Of a stretch of DNA of 64,000 bases, positions 31,150 through 43,620 are shown in pieces. The position numbers and the translations under genes were made by a program. The notes below the pieces were generated by a model. That model searched no databases, had not been told where the DNA came from, and saw only the letters and a program-made list of their open reading frames with translations. Numbering within the stretch: the first letter of the stretch is position 1; each line of letters opens with the position of its first letter. Source of the DNA: Inia geoffrensis (lineage: Eukaryota; Chordata; Mammalia; Artiodactyla; Iniidae); assembly GCA_036417435.1 (NCBI GenBank), contig CM070901.1:4500001-4564000 (forward strand), written 5' to 3'.

Positions 31150-33100
31150 CTGTTTCTTGGAGGACTTGTACCAACACAATCATCATGTTTCTTTTAGAGT
31201 GAAGAATTACAGGAGCCAGGTGAAAAATGGAGCCCTGCCTAAGTCTGGCTTACAGTGGATCTGGTCTGCTGTGGAGACAGTGGGTCTGAAGATCCATCCA
31301 TTGGTCCTTTCTCCAGACTCTGCCCTGAATGTATTACCAGTATTGATATACTTGTCAGTTGGAGTAACCCTAACATAGGGTTCTTAGCTTAGGTGGTAAG
31401 AGCTATTACAGTGATTAAGGCCAAGTGGAAAACTCTGCAAACACACCCCTCTCCACCAAAATAGTGAAGCAAAAATATTATTGCATCGCAAGGGTCATGG
31501 TGGAGGTTAATGCTACCATTAAAGGCCTGAAGAATCGAAGTAACATTCCATATCATATTACCAATCTGGGCCCTATAGAAACTGGAGAATGACTATGGAC
31601 TACTATAGACTTAACAAGCCTCAACTGTGTTACTAGCCAGAACAAAGCTAGAACAGTTTAATAAGGTCTCAGGTAGGTGATATGAGTCAACTGAAATGGT
31701 GAGTGCACTCCTTTTCATTTTGGATAGAAAAGAGCAGGAGTGAAAAACAACTACAGCCTGTGGATCCAATCTGGTCAGCTGTCTGTTTTGTAAATAAAGT
31801 TTTATTGGAACACAGCCCCACTTACTCATTTACATATTGTCTGCTTTCACACTACAACAGTAGAGTTGAATAGTTGCAAGCATATGGCCTGCAAAGCCTA
31901 ATACATTTACTATCATGCTCGCTGTAAAAAATTTTGCTGACCCCTGGAAAAGAAGACCAGAATCAGTTTGAATTCACATGGGATGGACAGCGATATCCAT
32001 TTGAAGTTTTGCATCAAGTTTCTGTTCATTCTTCCACCCTCCATCATAATATAGTCTGAAGAGATCTGAACTGCCTGAACATCCATAGAAATCATTATGA
32101 TCCATTATGCTGATTATATCATGCTGATTGGACAGGATGAGCAAGAAGTGGCTAGCACTGTGGAGGCCTTGGTAAGACACATGCACTCCAAGAGGTGGAA
32201 CTTAAATCCTGTGCAGATTCAGGGACATGCCTCTTCAGTGATGTTCTCAAGAGCCCAGCAGTCAGGAGAGCATTGGGATATCCACTCCTAAGTAAAACAC
32301 AGATTGCCACATCTTGCATCTCCTACCACAGAACAGGAAGCACAAAGCTGTGTTCTGGAGGCAACACACTCCACATCTAAGAACACCTGTCCAGGTGGTA
32401 TGTTAGGTGACATGGAAGTCTGATAGTTCTGAATGGGGCCCAGAGGATGGGAGAGTTCTGGACCAGGTCTAGGCTGCAATGCAAACAGCCCTATCTCTTG
32501 GGCCATACAGTCCAACAAACCTTATGGCATTAGGGATGTCAGTAGTGGGAAAAAATGCCATGTGGTGCTAATGGCAAGCCCCAGGGGGAGGATCACAGCA
32601 TAGGCCTCTGGGATACTGGAACTCCAGCAGTGGAGTTGGTATGATGGGCCCATAAATGAAGTGACCCTGTTGACAGAGAGGGAGTCTATAGGACAACAGG
32701 TTAGACTCCACTTAGAGGACTGATTTAGATACTGATGCCTCCGAATGTTTAACCTGTGAGCAACAGACACCAACAGGTACTACTGGTGTGGCACTATCCA
32801 GGGAGACCAACCAGCCACTTGGTGGCACATCAAACGCACTGGCCCCTTCCATGCTGGAAGGGTCAGTGGCTTATCCTCACAGTGATAGATACATATTCTA
32901 GGTATGAGCTTACCTCTGGCCCTCAGAGCCTCCGCCAGCACCACAATCCAGGGACTTACAAAATGTCTGATCCATGGCCATGGAATCCCATACAACATAG
33001 CATCCAACCGAGGGACTCACTTCACAGTGAAGGAGGTGTGGGAGTGGGATCATAACCAGAGACCCCCTAGGATGGAGAGTGGAAGGTGAGCTGGGAGCCA
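31150..33100 (+). repeat. Decayed endogenous retrovirus pol region
   Basis: Short broken frames on the plus strand resemble retroviral pol. A reverse-transcriptase active-site region with a degraded motif (Tyr-Ala-Asp-Tyr) lies near 32,100, and integrase-core-like text lies near 32,800-33,060 in two frames. Stop codons and frameshifts are everywhere, and the copy is interrupted by an hAT element. It has no coding capacity. The wording fits an ERV-L-like lineage, but the class is not proven. Confidence 0.65.
31735..31946 (-). mobile_element. hAT-Charlie-like DNA transposon inside the ERV
   Basis: On the minus strand it begins CAGGGGTCAGCAAAATTTTT. The right end on the plus strand is GCTGACCCCTG and the left is CAGGAGTG. 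An 8-bp duplication flanks it: GAAAAGAG at 31727-31734 and GAAAAGAA at 31947-31954. It is 212 bp long with no transposase. Confidence 0.88.
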
Positions 33101-33655
33101 CCAGCTGTGCCCAGAGACCAACCAACTATGGTATTGGGGGCTATAATTTGTCCCACTGTCCCCTCTTCTCAGGAAGAGAAGGTCCCAGGAACCACAGAAT
33201 AGCTGGCTGTTCCCTGAATTGATCTGTGAGGCATAAGGGTGGTGGATTTTTGCAGTCCTGGAAATGTGCTGCTTGGATCCTGCTGCAAGGAGCATCACTG
33301 ACTGATGGCCCAAAATGCTGCTCCCCCGGGCCCACTCCTGTGTTTGTGCAGACACCACATTTCCCACAAGCATCTCCAACTGATGACTGAGCACAGAGGG
33401 GATACAAAAGTAGGCTCATTCCATCAAGGCAAGGGACTCCTCCAAAAGGTGACTTTGGCTCAAGGACAACCTCTCCTCCTGGCTGAACATCTCTTGGAAC
33501 TGAGCTGCCATCTGACATTCTTCCCACCCATTCCTCCTTCCTCTCTCTCTCCTTCCACTTGGGTCAAACCAGCATCTGCCCCTTCCTTCAGTAAGTCTCT
33601 CGCATGTCTAATCCCGTCTTGGCAGCTGCTTCTAGAGGCACCCTGAACTAATACA
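33101..33655 (+). repeat. Probable LTR or 3' end of the ERV
   Basis: The sequence continues from the pol remnant and ends with CTTCTAGAGGCACCCTGAAC and TAATACA. This resembles the terminal section of ERV-L-type LTRs. Its start is not resolved. Confidence 0.4.
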
Positions 33656-34735
33656 CTTACATGCTTACAAAATATCTTAAGGTTTATGTTATTATCCCAA
33701 GCACAGAGGCAGATGAAGAGCTGAGTTTTAAAGAGATTAGATGACTTGCCTGATGTCACTCAAGACCAAATGCTCCCCGGAAGGCTTTCCAACATTCCTA
33801 GTTGCCATGTAAAAGAGAGGCTGTGCTGTAATAGGATAGACACGCTACTTAATTGGGTTGTTTCAGGAAAATGGGATTCTTCTACCTCAAATATGTCAGC
33901 AATTGAGAGTCTTTTCAAAGTAGCATTTTAGAGTTGTTCCTCTCTGCGCCTTTCAGTCCCAAGAGCTTATGATTTTTCTTTATAGATAGAGTGGGTGTGT
34001 TTGCTTTTTTTGGGGGGGAGGCTGGTTTTCTTTCTTTCTTTCTTTCTTTCTTTTTTTTTTTTTTGTGCTATTCTAACAGAGAGGTCTTGTTACTATAGAT
34101 GAAAACCCTAAAATGACCCAGAAAGAGGAACGCTCCATTTCTAATATATTTACACGATCTGAGGATGTGGAACTGGCCAAGCTGTCCCATCCCCCTTCCT
34201 CTCCCTTACAGGTTAGTCATTTTGCTCTTCCTCAAATAGGCCAAGCTTTAGGAATCTGCCTTTCTTTTTCTCTAGGCCTAAAATGCTATTACCCAAGATC
34301 TTCCCAGGTTCAACCACACAATTTAGGTCTCTACTAACCTTTGTCTCTAAAATGGACTCCTCCCCCATCACATTTTCTATTATTTTACACTGCCTTGTTT
34401 TCTTCATAGCAATTATTACTACTTGAGTGGTTTTATATACTTCTTTAATTACGGTCAGTAAGTAATCTCCTGTAGAATATAATATTTCTATAGCAGGCAG
34501 TTTTTCCTGTTCACTTGTATATGTAGGGTTTTCATAAATATTTGTTGAATTAATTATTAATACAGAAAATATATACCTTGCTGCTTTAGCAGGACTCTTT
34601 TCCAAACTTTCTCCCTTCCCATTCTCTTGGCCAGTCACCTTTCATGTAGGTAAAATCTGGTAAAAATAAACATACATTTTGAAGAAGTAAGTAAGTTATA
34701 AAATTTTAACTTTGTAGAATCCTCTCATTCATTTA
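33656..34735. other. Mostly unassigned; MIR-like start and (TTTC)n
   Basis: A MIR-like stretch lies at about 33,660-33,800 (TAGATGACTTGCCTGATGTC). A (TTTC)n run followed by poly-T lies at 34,028-34,064. A minus-strand open frame at 34213-34638 (141 codons) has no recognised domain and no splice context, so it is not called. Confidence 0.45.
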
Positions 34736-35345
34736 ATATACGTTTGCTGAAGGCCAACTATTTATATGCTAGGGATTTTTCTAGACCTGGAGACTCAGCA
34801 ATGAACAAGACATAAAAGGTTCCTGCTCAACTGGAACTTACTCCATAGTAAGGAGGAGACAGATACTAATGACAAACAAACACAATAACTACCAAAACTC
34901 AGATAATAATATGTGTTTGTAGAAAATGTTAAAGCAGTGACAAGATGGAGTAAGTGGGCAGGTGTTTGAAATTAAATGGTCAGGGATGATCCCTTTGAGA
35001 AGATGGCAGGGAAAATCATGTTAATGATTCATTTCAAAGTTCAGGAGGCCCTTAGAGTTTTGCAAAGTTGTTGCACCAATTTACACCAAGCCCCTCTCAA
35101 TTTGTGAGAGTACCAGAGGGAAAATAGGTAGTTTAGATGATTAAAGCAATATGAACCTGGGGAGCTTGAGGAAGACAGAGACCAGAGCAGTGAGTGATGG
35201 GGAGAGTGGTGATAAGTGTGATAAGAGGTCCAGGCAGGCAGGATAGAGATGTTTGGGTTTTGTAAATCTGGATAAGAGGATTAGCTTTTAATACTGAGAT
35301 GGGAAGGCATTAAGGGGTATTAAATGGGGACTGACATGATCTTTT
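34736..35345 (-). repeat. L2 LINE fragment
   Basis: The plus strand reads as reverse-complement L2: GACTCAGCAATGAACAAGAC, CAACTGGAACTTACTCCATA, GATGATCCCTTTGAGAAGAT. The stretch about 35,150-35,345 continues in the same sense. It is ancient and diverged. Confidence 0.6.
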
Positions 35346-35459
35346 TTACATTATAAAATGAATGAAAAGTAAAACAAATTCAATTTTAAAATGCTCAAAG
35401 GAGGAAGACTCTGGGAAGATGGCACTAGAGCACTAGAGCACTAGAAATTTCTCCCCCCC

Positions 35460-35690
35460 AGCATCTGCACAGCACAGGGAGATCAGCTCGGTGCTTTGTG
35501 ACCACCTAGAGGGCTGGGATAGGGACGTGGGAGGGATATTCAAGAGGGAGGGGATGTGGGGATATATGTATACATATAGCTGATTCACTTTGTTGTACAG
35601 CAGAAACGAACACAACATTGTAAAGCAATTATACTCCAATAAAGATGTTAAAATAAATAAATAAATAGACAAACAAGCAAATAAATAAAT
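35460..35690 (+). mobile_element. Short 5'-truncated young L1
   Basis: Only about 230 bp of 3' UTR is present, with GATCAGCTCGGTGCTTTGTG and ATTATACTCCAATAAAGATG, followed by an (AAATA)n tail. Near-identical AAATTTCTCCCCC and AAATCTCTCCCCC copies lie at each side. It shares its 3' UTR family with the L1 at 20561-24264. Confidence 0.9.
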
Positions 35691-38337
35691 AAATCTCTCC
35701 CCCAACCCAGACAACGATGGCACTGGTAGAATATGTCTGATATGACTATTTTGGAACTCTGCAGTCTACTGAAGGCTTGCAAATTCCAGGGGAAGGCTTG
35801 AAGAGTAAATTGTGATTAATTTTAGTCAATTTCAGCTTTTAGCATAGCAGCAGCTACCCATCCACCCTCAGCCAGCACTGTGGCAGGCAGCTGTGCATGG
35901 GTTTTGGGAGTAGTTTGCAGGAGCCAGGGTTGGCAAAAAGGACCCTGTCTTCCAAATACTGGGGATCTGTGCTCTGATCTCTGCTTCTAATCACAGAAAG
36001 GCAGGCAAAGAGGCAGTGGCCATTGTTATTGCACCTCCCCTGACTGTTGTAAAGTGATTTCCAGAGGGTTAAAGGGATGGTGCCTTTCTCCCAAACCCCC
36101 TTCCTTTTTCTTTTTCTCCTTTTGTGAATCAGACATTGAAGATTAGAACATTCAAAAGCAGCTGCACATGCAGGGGAAATTAGAAAGTCACCATGCATGC
36201 CCAGGGCAAGGTACAGGCTCAGAAAGGATTTGAGATGACCTTAAGTTTTCAATGAAGACTGATCCTCAGCACAGAGTCCACAACAATAAAAACAAAAACA
36301 AAACAAAATCCAGTAAGCCTTGGGGAAGAGAGAGAATCTGATTTCTAGAGCTACCACATTATTAGATTTAAATATCCAGTTTTCAAAAAAAAAAAAAATC
36401 ACAAGGTATACAAAGAAATGAGAAAGTATAACCCATTCAAAAAAGAGAAGGAAAAAAAAAACAAAAAACAGAATCTGGCTCAGAAAAAGACCTGATGGCA
36501 GATCTACTAGATAAAGACTTTAATGTAACTGCCTTAGAGACACTCAAAGAACGAATGCATTTTTATTTATCTGAAAATGAACCAAAAGAAATTATGGAGC
36601 TAAAAAATTAAATAACTGAAAGGAAAAATTTCACTAGAGGGATTCAAAAGCAGATTTGCACAGGCAGAAGAATGAATCTGCAAACTTGAAGATAGGACGT
36701 GGAAATTACTGAGTCTGAGGAACAGAAAGAAAAAAGATTGAAGAAAAATGAACAGAGCCTAAGGGATCTGTGGGATACCATAAGACAGACCAATATATGC
36801 ATTGTAGGAGTCCCAGAAGGAGAAGAATGAATTTTTAAAGAAACAATGGCAGAAGAGTTCCCAAATGTGATGTAAGACATGAATATAAATATTTAAGAAG
36901 CTTAATGAATTCCAAGTAGAATGAACTCAAAGAAACCCACCACCAAGACACATAAACAAACTGTTGAAAGACAAAGACAAATAATTTTGAAAGCAGCAAG
37001 AGAGAAACAATTTGTCACATACAAAGGATACTCAATGATCATCAGCAGATTTTTCACCAGAAAATTTGGAGGTCGAGTAGTTGTAAGTTGATATATTCAA
37101 AGTATTAAGAGAAAAAATAAACTGTCATCCAAGAGTCCTATATCCATAAAAACTGTCCCTCAAAAGTGAGAGGGAAATTAAGACATTCCCAGATAAATAA
37201 AAGCTGAGGGTGTACATTGTACACAAAAGGAAATGATAAAGGAATTAAATCAATTCACTACCAAAAAATCAACTAAACACGAAAGAACACAGTAATGCAG
37301 GAAATGAGAGACAAAAAAACTATAAGACATAGAGAAACTAAATAGCAAAATGACAGAGTTCTCTCCTTATCCAATTACTTTAAATATAAGTGGATTGAGC
37401 TACAATCAAGAGAGAAATTGGCAGAATGGATAAAAAAATGATGCAACTATATATTGTCTACAGGAAATTCACTTTAAATCCAAAGACACAAATTGGTTGA
37501 AAGTGAAAGGATAGAAAAGGATATTCCATGGAAATAGTAACCAAAGGAGAACAGGGATGGCTATACCAATATCAGACAAAATAGACTTTAATTCAAAAAG
37601 TTTATAAGAAACAAAGGGCATTATATATTAATAATACATTAATTATATATTAATTAATGTTCAATACAACATAAAACAATTATAAATATTTACACACCTA
37701 ATAAAATACTGTTGAATTATGCAAAGCAAAAACTGAGAATTGAAGGGAGAACTACAATTGTAGATGGAGACTTAGTACTCCACCCTCAATAAAAAATAGA
37801 ACAACTAGACAGAAAATAAGTAAGGAAACAGAGGACCTAACTCAATAAACCACTAGATCTAACAAATTTTACACTGTACTCAATGACAAGAGAATGCACA
37901 TTCTTCTCAGGTGCACATGGGACATTTTTCCAGACTAGACCACAAATTAAGTCTTATGACATTTTAAAAGAGAAATATCACACAAAATATCTTTTTTAAC
38001 TACAATGGGATGAAGTTAGAAATCAGTAACAGAAAGAAAGCAGGGAAATTCACAAAATTGTGGAAACTAAACAACATAGGGCAAAATATGATCCAGCAAT
38101 TACACTTCTGGGTATTTATCCAAAGAAAAAAATAGCACTATCTTGAAAAGACATCTGCACCCCAATGTTCATTGCATCATTGTTTTCAATAGCCAAGACA
38201 TGAAAACAACCTAAGTGTCCACTGATGAATGAATGGACAAAGAAAATGTGTTTTATATACATTTATATACACATAAGCACACAGGCACACATACATATAC
38301 ATACAATGGAATAATATTCAGACATTAAAAAGAAGGA

Positions 38338-38545
38338 GGGCTTCCCTGGTAGTGCAGTGGCTGAGAGTCTGCCTGCCGATGCAGGGGACATGGGTTCATG
38401 CCCCGGTCCAGGAAGATCCCACATGCCGTGGAGTGGTGGGGCCCATGAGCCATGGCCGCTGAGCCTGCGCGTCCGGAGCCTGTGCTCCGCAACGGGAGAG
38501 GCCACAGCAGTGAGAGGCCTGTGTACCACAAAAAAAAAAAAAAAA
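38338..38545 (+). repeat. Cetacean CHR SINE
   Basis: The full short form has a poly-A tail of about 20. AAAAAGAAGGA flanks it at 38327-38337 and 38546-38556. It is inserted in the old L1. Confidence 0.95.
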
Positions 38546-39035
38546 AAAAAGAAGGAAATCCTGCCGTTTGCAACAACATGGATGGACCTTGAAAGCGTTA
38601 TGCTAAGTAAAACGTGTCAGATGGAGAAAGACAAATACTGTATAATCTTATGTGTGAAATTTGAAAAGCAAACAAACAAATAAACTGAACTTATAGATAC
38701 AAAGAACATATTGATGTTTGCCAGAGGAGGGGTGTTGGAGTTTGGTGAAATGGATGAAAGTGGTCAGAAGGTACAAACTTCCACTTATAGGATAAATTAG
38801 TCTTGGGAATGTAATGTACATCATGGTGATTATTGTTAATACTGTATTGTATAGAAAGTTGCTAAGAGAGTGAATCTCAAAAGTCCTCATTACAAGAAAA
38901 AATGTAACAATTTGTGGTGATGGATGTTAACTAAACCTATTGTGGTAATCATGTTGCAATATGTACGTAAATTATTAAGTTGTACACCTAAAACTAATAC
39001 AGTGTTATATTCAATTACGTTTCAATTTTTAAAAA

Positions 39036-40893
39036 TCCCCCCCATTTGGGGGGGGGAACTTCATATGAAAAGGAATTAATATATATCACATTTTAATTAA
39101 AAAATATTTATATTGAGTCATTAGTTTCCCTGAGTAATCCAACAAATTGGTCCTTGTTCCAACCTCTAGAATAAATCCATCGGTACATAACTTCCCCAGC
39201 TAGGTATGTTTGTGCATGTCAAAAACAAACAAAAAAACTTTATCCCAAGCTAACTCATACTCTGTATATATTCTATGGGAAAATTCAATAGAAAATTCAA
39301 ATAGTTACAGTAATGGTTATACATTAACCTATAGTACAGTGGTTCAGAAGTTAAAAATATGTTTACTAAATTTCATCAAGGTACAGTCCACATTTTTAAA
39401 TAGCCCATCCACCTCACTGAAATTTAGGGAACTGAATATTCAAAGATCTCCAGTCTTAGGAACAGGCTGAATCTTCCATTTATTCAATTTGTTCAATTAA
39501 TAATTAATAATCTAGTTCAAAGCAAACCAATAACAGGGATATTCAGATAGATTTAACAATTATCTTGAGAGTCCACTACTTTAAAAAATATAGAACCACA
39601 TTTTATATAAATGTTATATAAAATCACTTACAATTTGCAAATATAAAATGGCATAAACAAAAAATATTCATAATCACCTAATGAAGCTATTTCTTCTTTA
39701 CTAGTGTTTTTTTTTAAACATCTTTATTGGGGTATAATTGCTTTATCTTTACTAGTTTTTATTTTTACTGTTTGTGGGGAGTGTTTAGTGTAGGGTTTAG
39801 AATTATTTCAATGCAAGACAACAATACATAGCTTGGTATCTTGAGTTTAAAGAAGTGATGTATAAATACACTGCAAAATGAGCAGTGAGAAAATGTGGGG
39901 AAATTGTAAGGAATAAAGCTCCATGAGCTCTTGACCTCACATGTGTGCAAATAATTTATCAGAATAAAAGAGTTATAATGTTAATATGGCCTGGATTTCA
40001 AGAGATTAACTTTATTCCCCATTCTGAAAGTGCAAAAAATAGGGGAAAATTAAGAAAAAATAATTCTCTGATATAAGAGATTATAAATGAAAAATACAAC
40101 CTAAATCATAAGTGTTTCATCAATGAAAGAAATGTGGTTAGAGAGGGAAAGACTTTAGTATATCCTTGGTTAACCTTTGATTGACATACCAGATACTCAT
40201 CACGGGCATATTTTACTTCCATCGTGCCATCTGATTTTGTTTTCTATTAGAAGTTCCACCGAATACATCCTCTTGTGATAAACGTGGAAATTTTTGTGAT
40301 TTTAATGAATATGAATTTTATTATTGTACTTTCCATTATCTTTGAATTCCTATGACTGAAACATTATTAAACTTGTCTCTTGTGCCATACTCTTAATTAT
40401 TGTATTCCTAGAAGACTTAATCCTAGATCTATATAGAACATTCCATCCAAAATCATTAGAATACACCTTGTTTTCAGGTGCACATGGAACTTTCTCTAGG
40501 ATAGATCACATACCAGGCCACAAAACAAGTCTCAATACCTTTAAGAAGACTGAAAAAAAAAGAGAGACTTAATCCTTAGGTATGTGAGTTATTCTTTAAG
40601 AGTGTGCATTTCACTGATGAATTTGACTGAGACTTCAAAAATATAATGGTATTATGTTAATCTTTCCCATTAATGTTTTGTGTTTTAATGCTTTGTACTT
40701 GGTTCCTCCTCTGGAAATTTTTAGTCCCCTTTCCTATAAAGACTCATAGTTGGCTTGAATTGGGTTCTGTAGTAAGTAGGAGATACAGATACTACCATTT
40801 TCTCCCTCTTGCCATTGGGTGAGTTCTGTGAGCTGATCTTTCTCAGGCTTCCATTAAAAACTCTCTGGTTCTAGAGCTAAAGACTAATGGAGA
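39036..40893. other. Mostly unassigned AT-rich sequence
   Basis: It begins with a C7-ATTT-G9 inverted repeat (39037-39056). The micro-L1 at 39706-39745 is listed separately. A plus-strand L1 ORF2 scrap lies at about 40,440-40,560 (CAGGTGCACATGGAACTTTC). The rest shows nothing I can name. Confidence 0.5.
39706..39745 (-). mobile_element. 40-bp L1 micro-insertion
   Basis: Only the last few tens of bases of the young L1 3' UTR and a short poly-A are present, read on the minus strand (AAGCAATTATACCCCAATAA). A perfect 11-bp duplication, TCTTTACTAGT, flanks it at 39695-39705 and 39746-39756, so it is a genuine insertion and not the relic of a longer copy. Confidence 0.9.
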
Positions 40894-41037
40894 GGGATTT
40901 CCCTGGCCATCCAGTGGTTAACACTCCATGCTTCCAAGGCAGGGGGTGCAGGTTTGATCCCTGGTTGGTAAACTAAGATCCCACATGCCACATGCCCTGG
41001 CTGAAAAAAAAAAAATATCAGCAATGAAAAAGAAATA
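40894..41037 (+). repeat. Old tRNA-derived SINE
   Basis: The head GGATTTCCCTGGCCATCCAG and a B-box-like GGTTTGATCCC are present. A perfect 15-bp duplication, AAAGACTAATGGAGA, lies at 40879-40893 and 41038-41052. Confidence 0.93.
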
Positions 41038-41224
41038 AAAGACTAATGGAGAACCTCATAGCTGCTTTCAAGTATTTGTAGTATTTTCATATGTAAAAAA
41101 GTTTAGGAGAATATGTGGGATAGTAGGAGTAGACTAGGAGCAGTGAAACAACTACAGGAAGGCATGTTTAGGTTTGTAAAGAAAAAGGTTGGCATTCAGA
41201 ATTTTATAAACCTGCCTTTGGGAG

Positions 41225-41445
41225 GCAGTAAGGTGCAGAGATTGAGATGGTTTCCCATGGACTTCAACTGCAGCCATTGCTGTCCCTGTGATGTGTGCCT
41301 TGGTTTATTCTGTGAAATAGGTATAATAGTAATGCCTCCCCCAGAGGGTTTTTGTAAGGATTAACTGAGATGCTTCCTGCCGGGCACTTTTAAGTGTGCG
41401 GTACAGAATAAACGTTCAATAAAAGTTAGCTTTGTTGTTATGAAA
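41225..41445 (-). repeat. MIR SINE
   Basis: The plus strand shows reverse-complement MIR: TGTGAAATAGGTATAATAGT, AAGGATTAACTGAGATGCTT, and an end with AATAAACGTTCAATAAAAGT. It is diverged but nearly full length. Confidence 0.7.
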
Positions 41446-42054
41446 TGGCTGTCTGCTTTTGTAGGCTCCCCAGCACTAGAGGAAATTAAGTAGAAGTACA
41501 ATAATAAATTGGTAGAAGTTTTATGGATCAGAGTTAAGCATTGGATAGCGTCTTTAACCCCTGAGGGTTTCTGTTTCTATCGTTTTGTTTCCAGTGAATA
41601 GCAAGGTATCTTTCATATATGACAATGGTGATATTAACCTGCTTTTTTCCTGGTAGTTCCATTCCAATGGTACAACCTCCTGTAAGCAATCTATGACCAA
41701 AGAATAGGGTAGAGCACACCACTGCTTCAGTCCAGTCTCCAATGCCGACCTCATGGAGCAAACCACCTACAGATGTCAGAGACCTACACAGACTGTGAGT
41801 TCAATTCAGGGAAAACACTAAGGAACAGTTCTTTTGATAATTTGAATCTCTCTTATTTGATGGCAAAAATTAAAAAGGCTCATAACATTCATTGTTAGTA
41901 GGACGTAAATGAGAAAATGGACACAGTAATATATTGTTAGTGGGAGTATAAACTGCAAGCATTTTGAAAAGAAATCTAGCGATGTCTGTTATAATCTAAA
42001 ACACATACTCTCTTTAACATACCCACTCCATTTTGAATAGCTTTTCTGTAGAAA
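41446..42054. other. Unassigned sequence
   Basis: Overlapping minus-strand open frames at 41534-41766 (70-75 codons) are unmatched to any family I know, and splice sites are not evident. The rest is AT-rich. It could hold a small pseudogene fragment, but nothing proves it. Confidence 0.35.
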
Positions 42055-42065
42055 TAGACACATTG

Positions 42066-42278
42066 GTTTTTTGTTTTTTTTTTTTGCGGTACACAGACCT
42101 CTCACTGTTGTGGCCTCTCCTGTTGCGGAGCACAGGTTCCAGACGCACAGGCTCAGTGGCCACGGCTCATGGGCCCAGCCGCTCTGCAGCATGTGGGATC
42201 TTCCTGGACCAGGGCATGAACCCACGTCCCCTGCATCGGCAGGCAGACTCTCAACCACTGCACCACCAGGGAAGCCCC
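42066..42278 (-). repeat. Cetacean CHR SINE
   Basis: The minus-strand short form has a poly-T start on the plus strand. A perfect 11-bp duplication, TAGACACATTG, lies at 42055-42065 and 42279-42289. Confidence 0.95.
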
Positions 42279-42289
42279 TAGACACATTG

Positions 42290-43620
42290 TTTTTTAAGGC
42301 CATGTTAAAGATTCTTTATTTTACCATCGATTATGGTGGCCAAAAATGGATACAGTCTCACTGTCTATCAACAGGGCGATAGTTCAGCGAAGTACATTTT
42401 TACCATGGAATATGATGTGACTGTTTAAAAGGATGATTTAATTTTCTGTGGACTTGAGAGGTCCATGATATACTGAGCAAAGCAAGTCCCAGCATAATAG
42501 TTACAGTATTATCTAATATTGGAAACAGCAAATAAACAAAAAATTTCCAAATACCCTTTGAATGTTTTTACATATAACGGGAGAAGTGAGGATGGTCACA
42601 TGCCAGACTGATGACATCGGTTACCTCAGGACTGGGGCTAGGAGGGAATCAGCATTTTCCATGTGTGTTAATGCATTGTTTTTCACACTGCTTTTGGATG
42701 AGAGAAACTAAAGAGAAAGTGGCTTAATTAATGAAGAACTTAATAATTACAAAAATATACCTACTTTTGGCACAATGCAAATTTCTTGAGAAAAATACTC
42801 CTACTCTCCCTTCCTATCCTTGATTTTTATTCCTTTATTCCTCTTTTCCCCCTACTTTCTTTCTTGTCCTTTTCCATACTCTACTTCTCCTAACAAAACA
42901 AAAGTATTTTTGTGAAAATGGGAACATATTACAAGTCAAGTGTTCTACCAGACTGGAAGTGTACAGAAAAGCAGCTTCTTCTTATTTTTTCTTTTTCATC
43001 TCAAGCACTAAATATTTATTGCAAAATTTCTTTTTAAGCAGAAGACTAGAGTACCCCCCCATCCCCTATTAGGGGAGTTCTGCCAGTAAAATGGAATCTC
43101 CAGTGAAATGGAATTTCCTAAGATCATGTTGTTCAGAGTGAATACAAAAACAACATGCCTTTAAAATATATGTATTATATATACATATATATATGTGTAT
43201 ATATATATTATATATATAAACAAGAAACCAGCAGTTTATCTTCTTATGGTAGGCAATAATGCCAAGTACTCTAAAAGAAAAGTCAGATCTTTAGACTTTG
43301 ACTTTATGTGGACAAGGGCAAAAAAAAAGAATAGAATATATTAATTAGTTAAAGGGACCAAGCCAAGATTTTTCTCATATAGTGACAATTAGCTATTATT
43401 AAACACTTGTGCAGATAAACCTTTTGAAATTTTTCTTCCTAAAATGGTATATATATTTAGAGTTTTTAATGAGTTATGTGAACTATGCGGTTGAACAAAT
43501 TTCTATCTTTATTTCTGAAGGATTTGAGCCTTGGCTGACCTCTTTGTTAGGATTGCTATCATCTTACATTAATTTTCTTCCCAGAGTTCTATTTTTGTCC
43601 TTTCTCATTACCTTAAAATC
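42290..43620. other. Unassigned AT-rich sequence with AT microsatellite
   Basis: An (AT)n-rich, nearly palindromic tract lies at 43,165-43,220. The beginning, about 42,300-42,540, reads like antisense or diverged L1 but is not secure. No exon is seen. Confidence 0.4.

Larger units (their letters stand above)
35398..39035 (+). repeat. Old L1, near end-to-end but internally deleted
   Basis: The start GGAGGAAGACTCTGGGAAGA looks like an L1 5' end. 5' UTR and ORF1-like text follows to about 37.3 kb, then early ORF2. At about 38,080 the text jumps from mid ORF2 to the ORF2 3' end, so more than a kilobase is missing. It ends in an A/T-rich tail near 39,030. It is interrupted by a younger L1 end (35460-35690) and a SINE (38338-38545). 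No frame is open. Confidence 0.75.

Noticed and set aside
34213..34638. 141-codon minus-strand open frame
   Set aside because: It is the longest frame in a repeat-poor AT-rich stretch, but it has no recognisable motif, no splice signals examined convincingly, and chance is sufficient.
41534..41766. Possible small coding exon or pseudogene on the minus strand
   Set aside because: Two frames overlap with some protein-like texture, but no family was recognised and no flanking splice sites were convincing.
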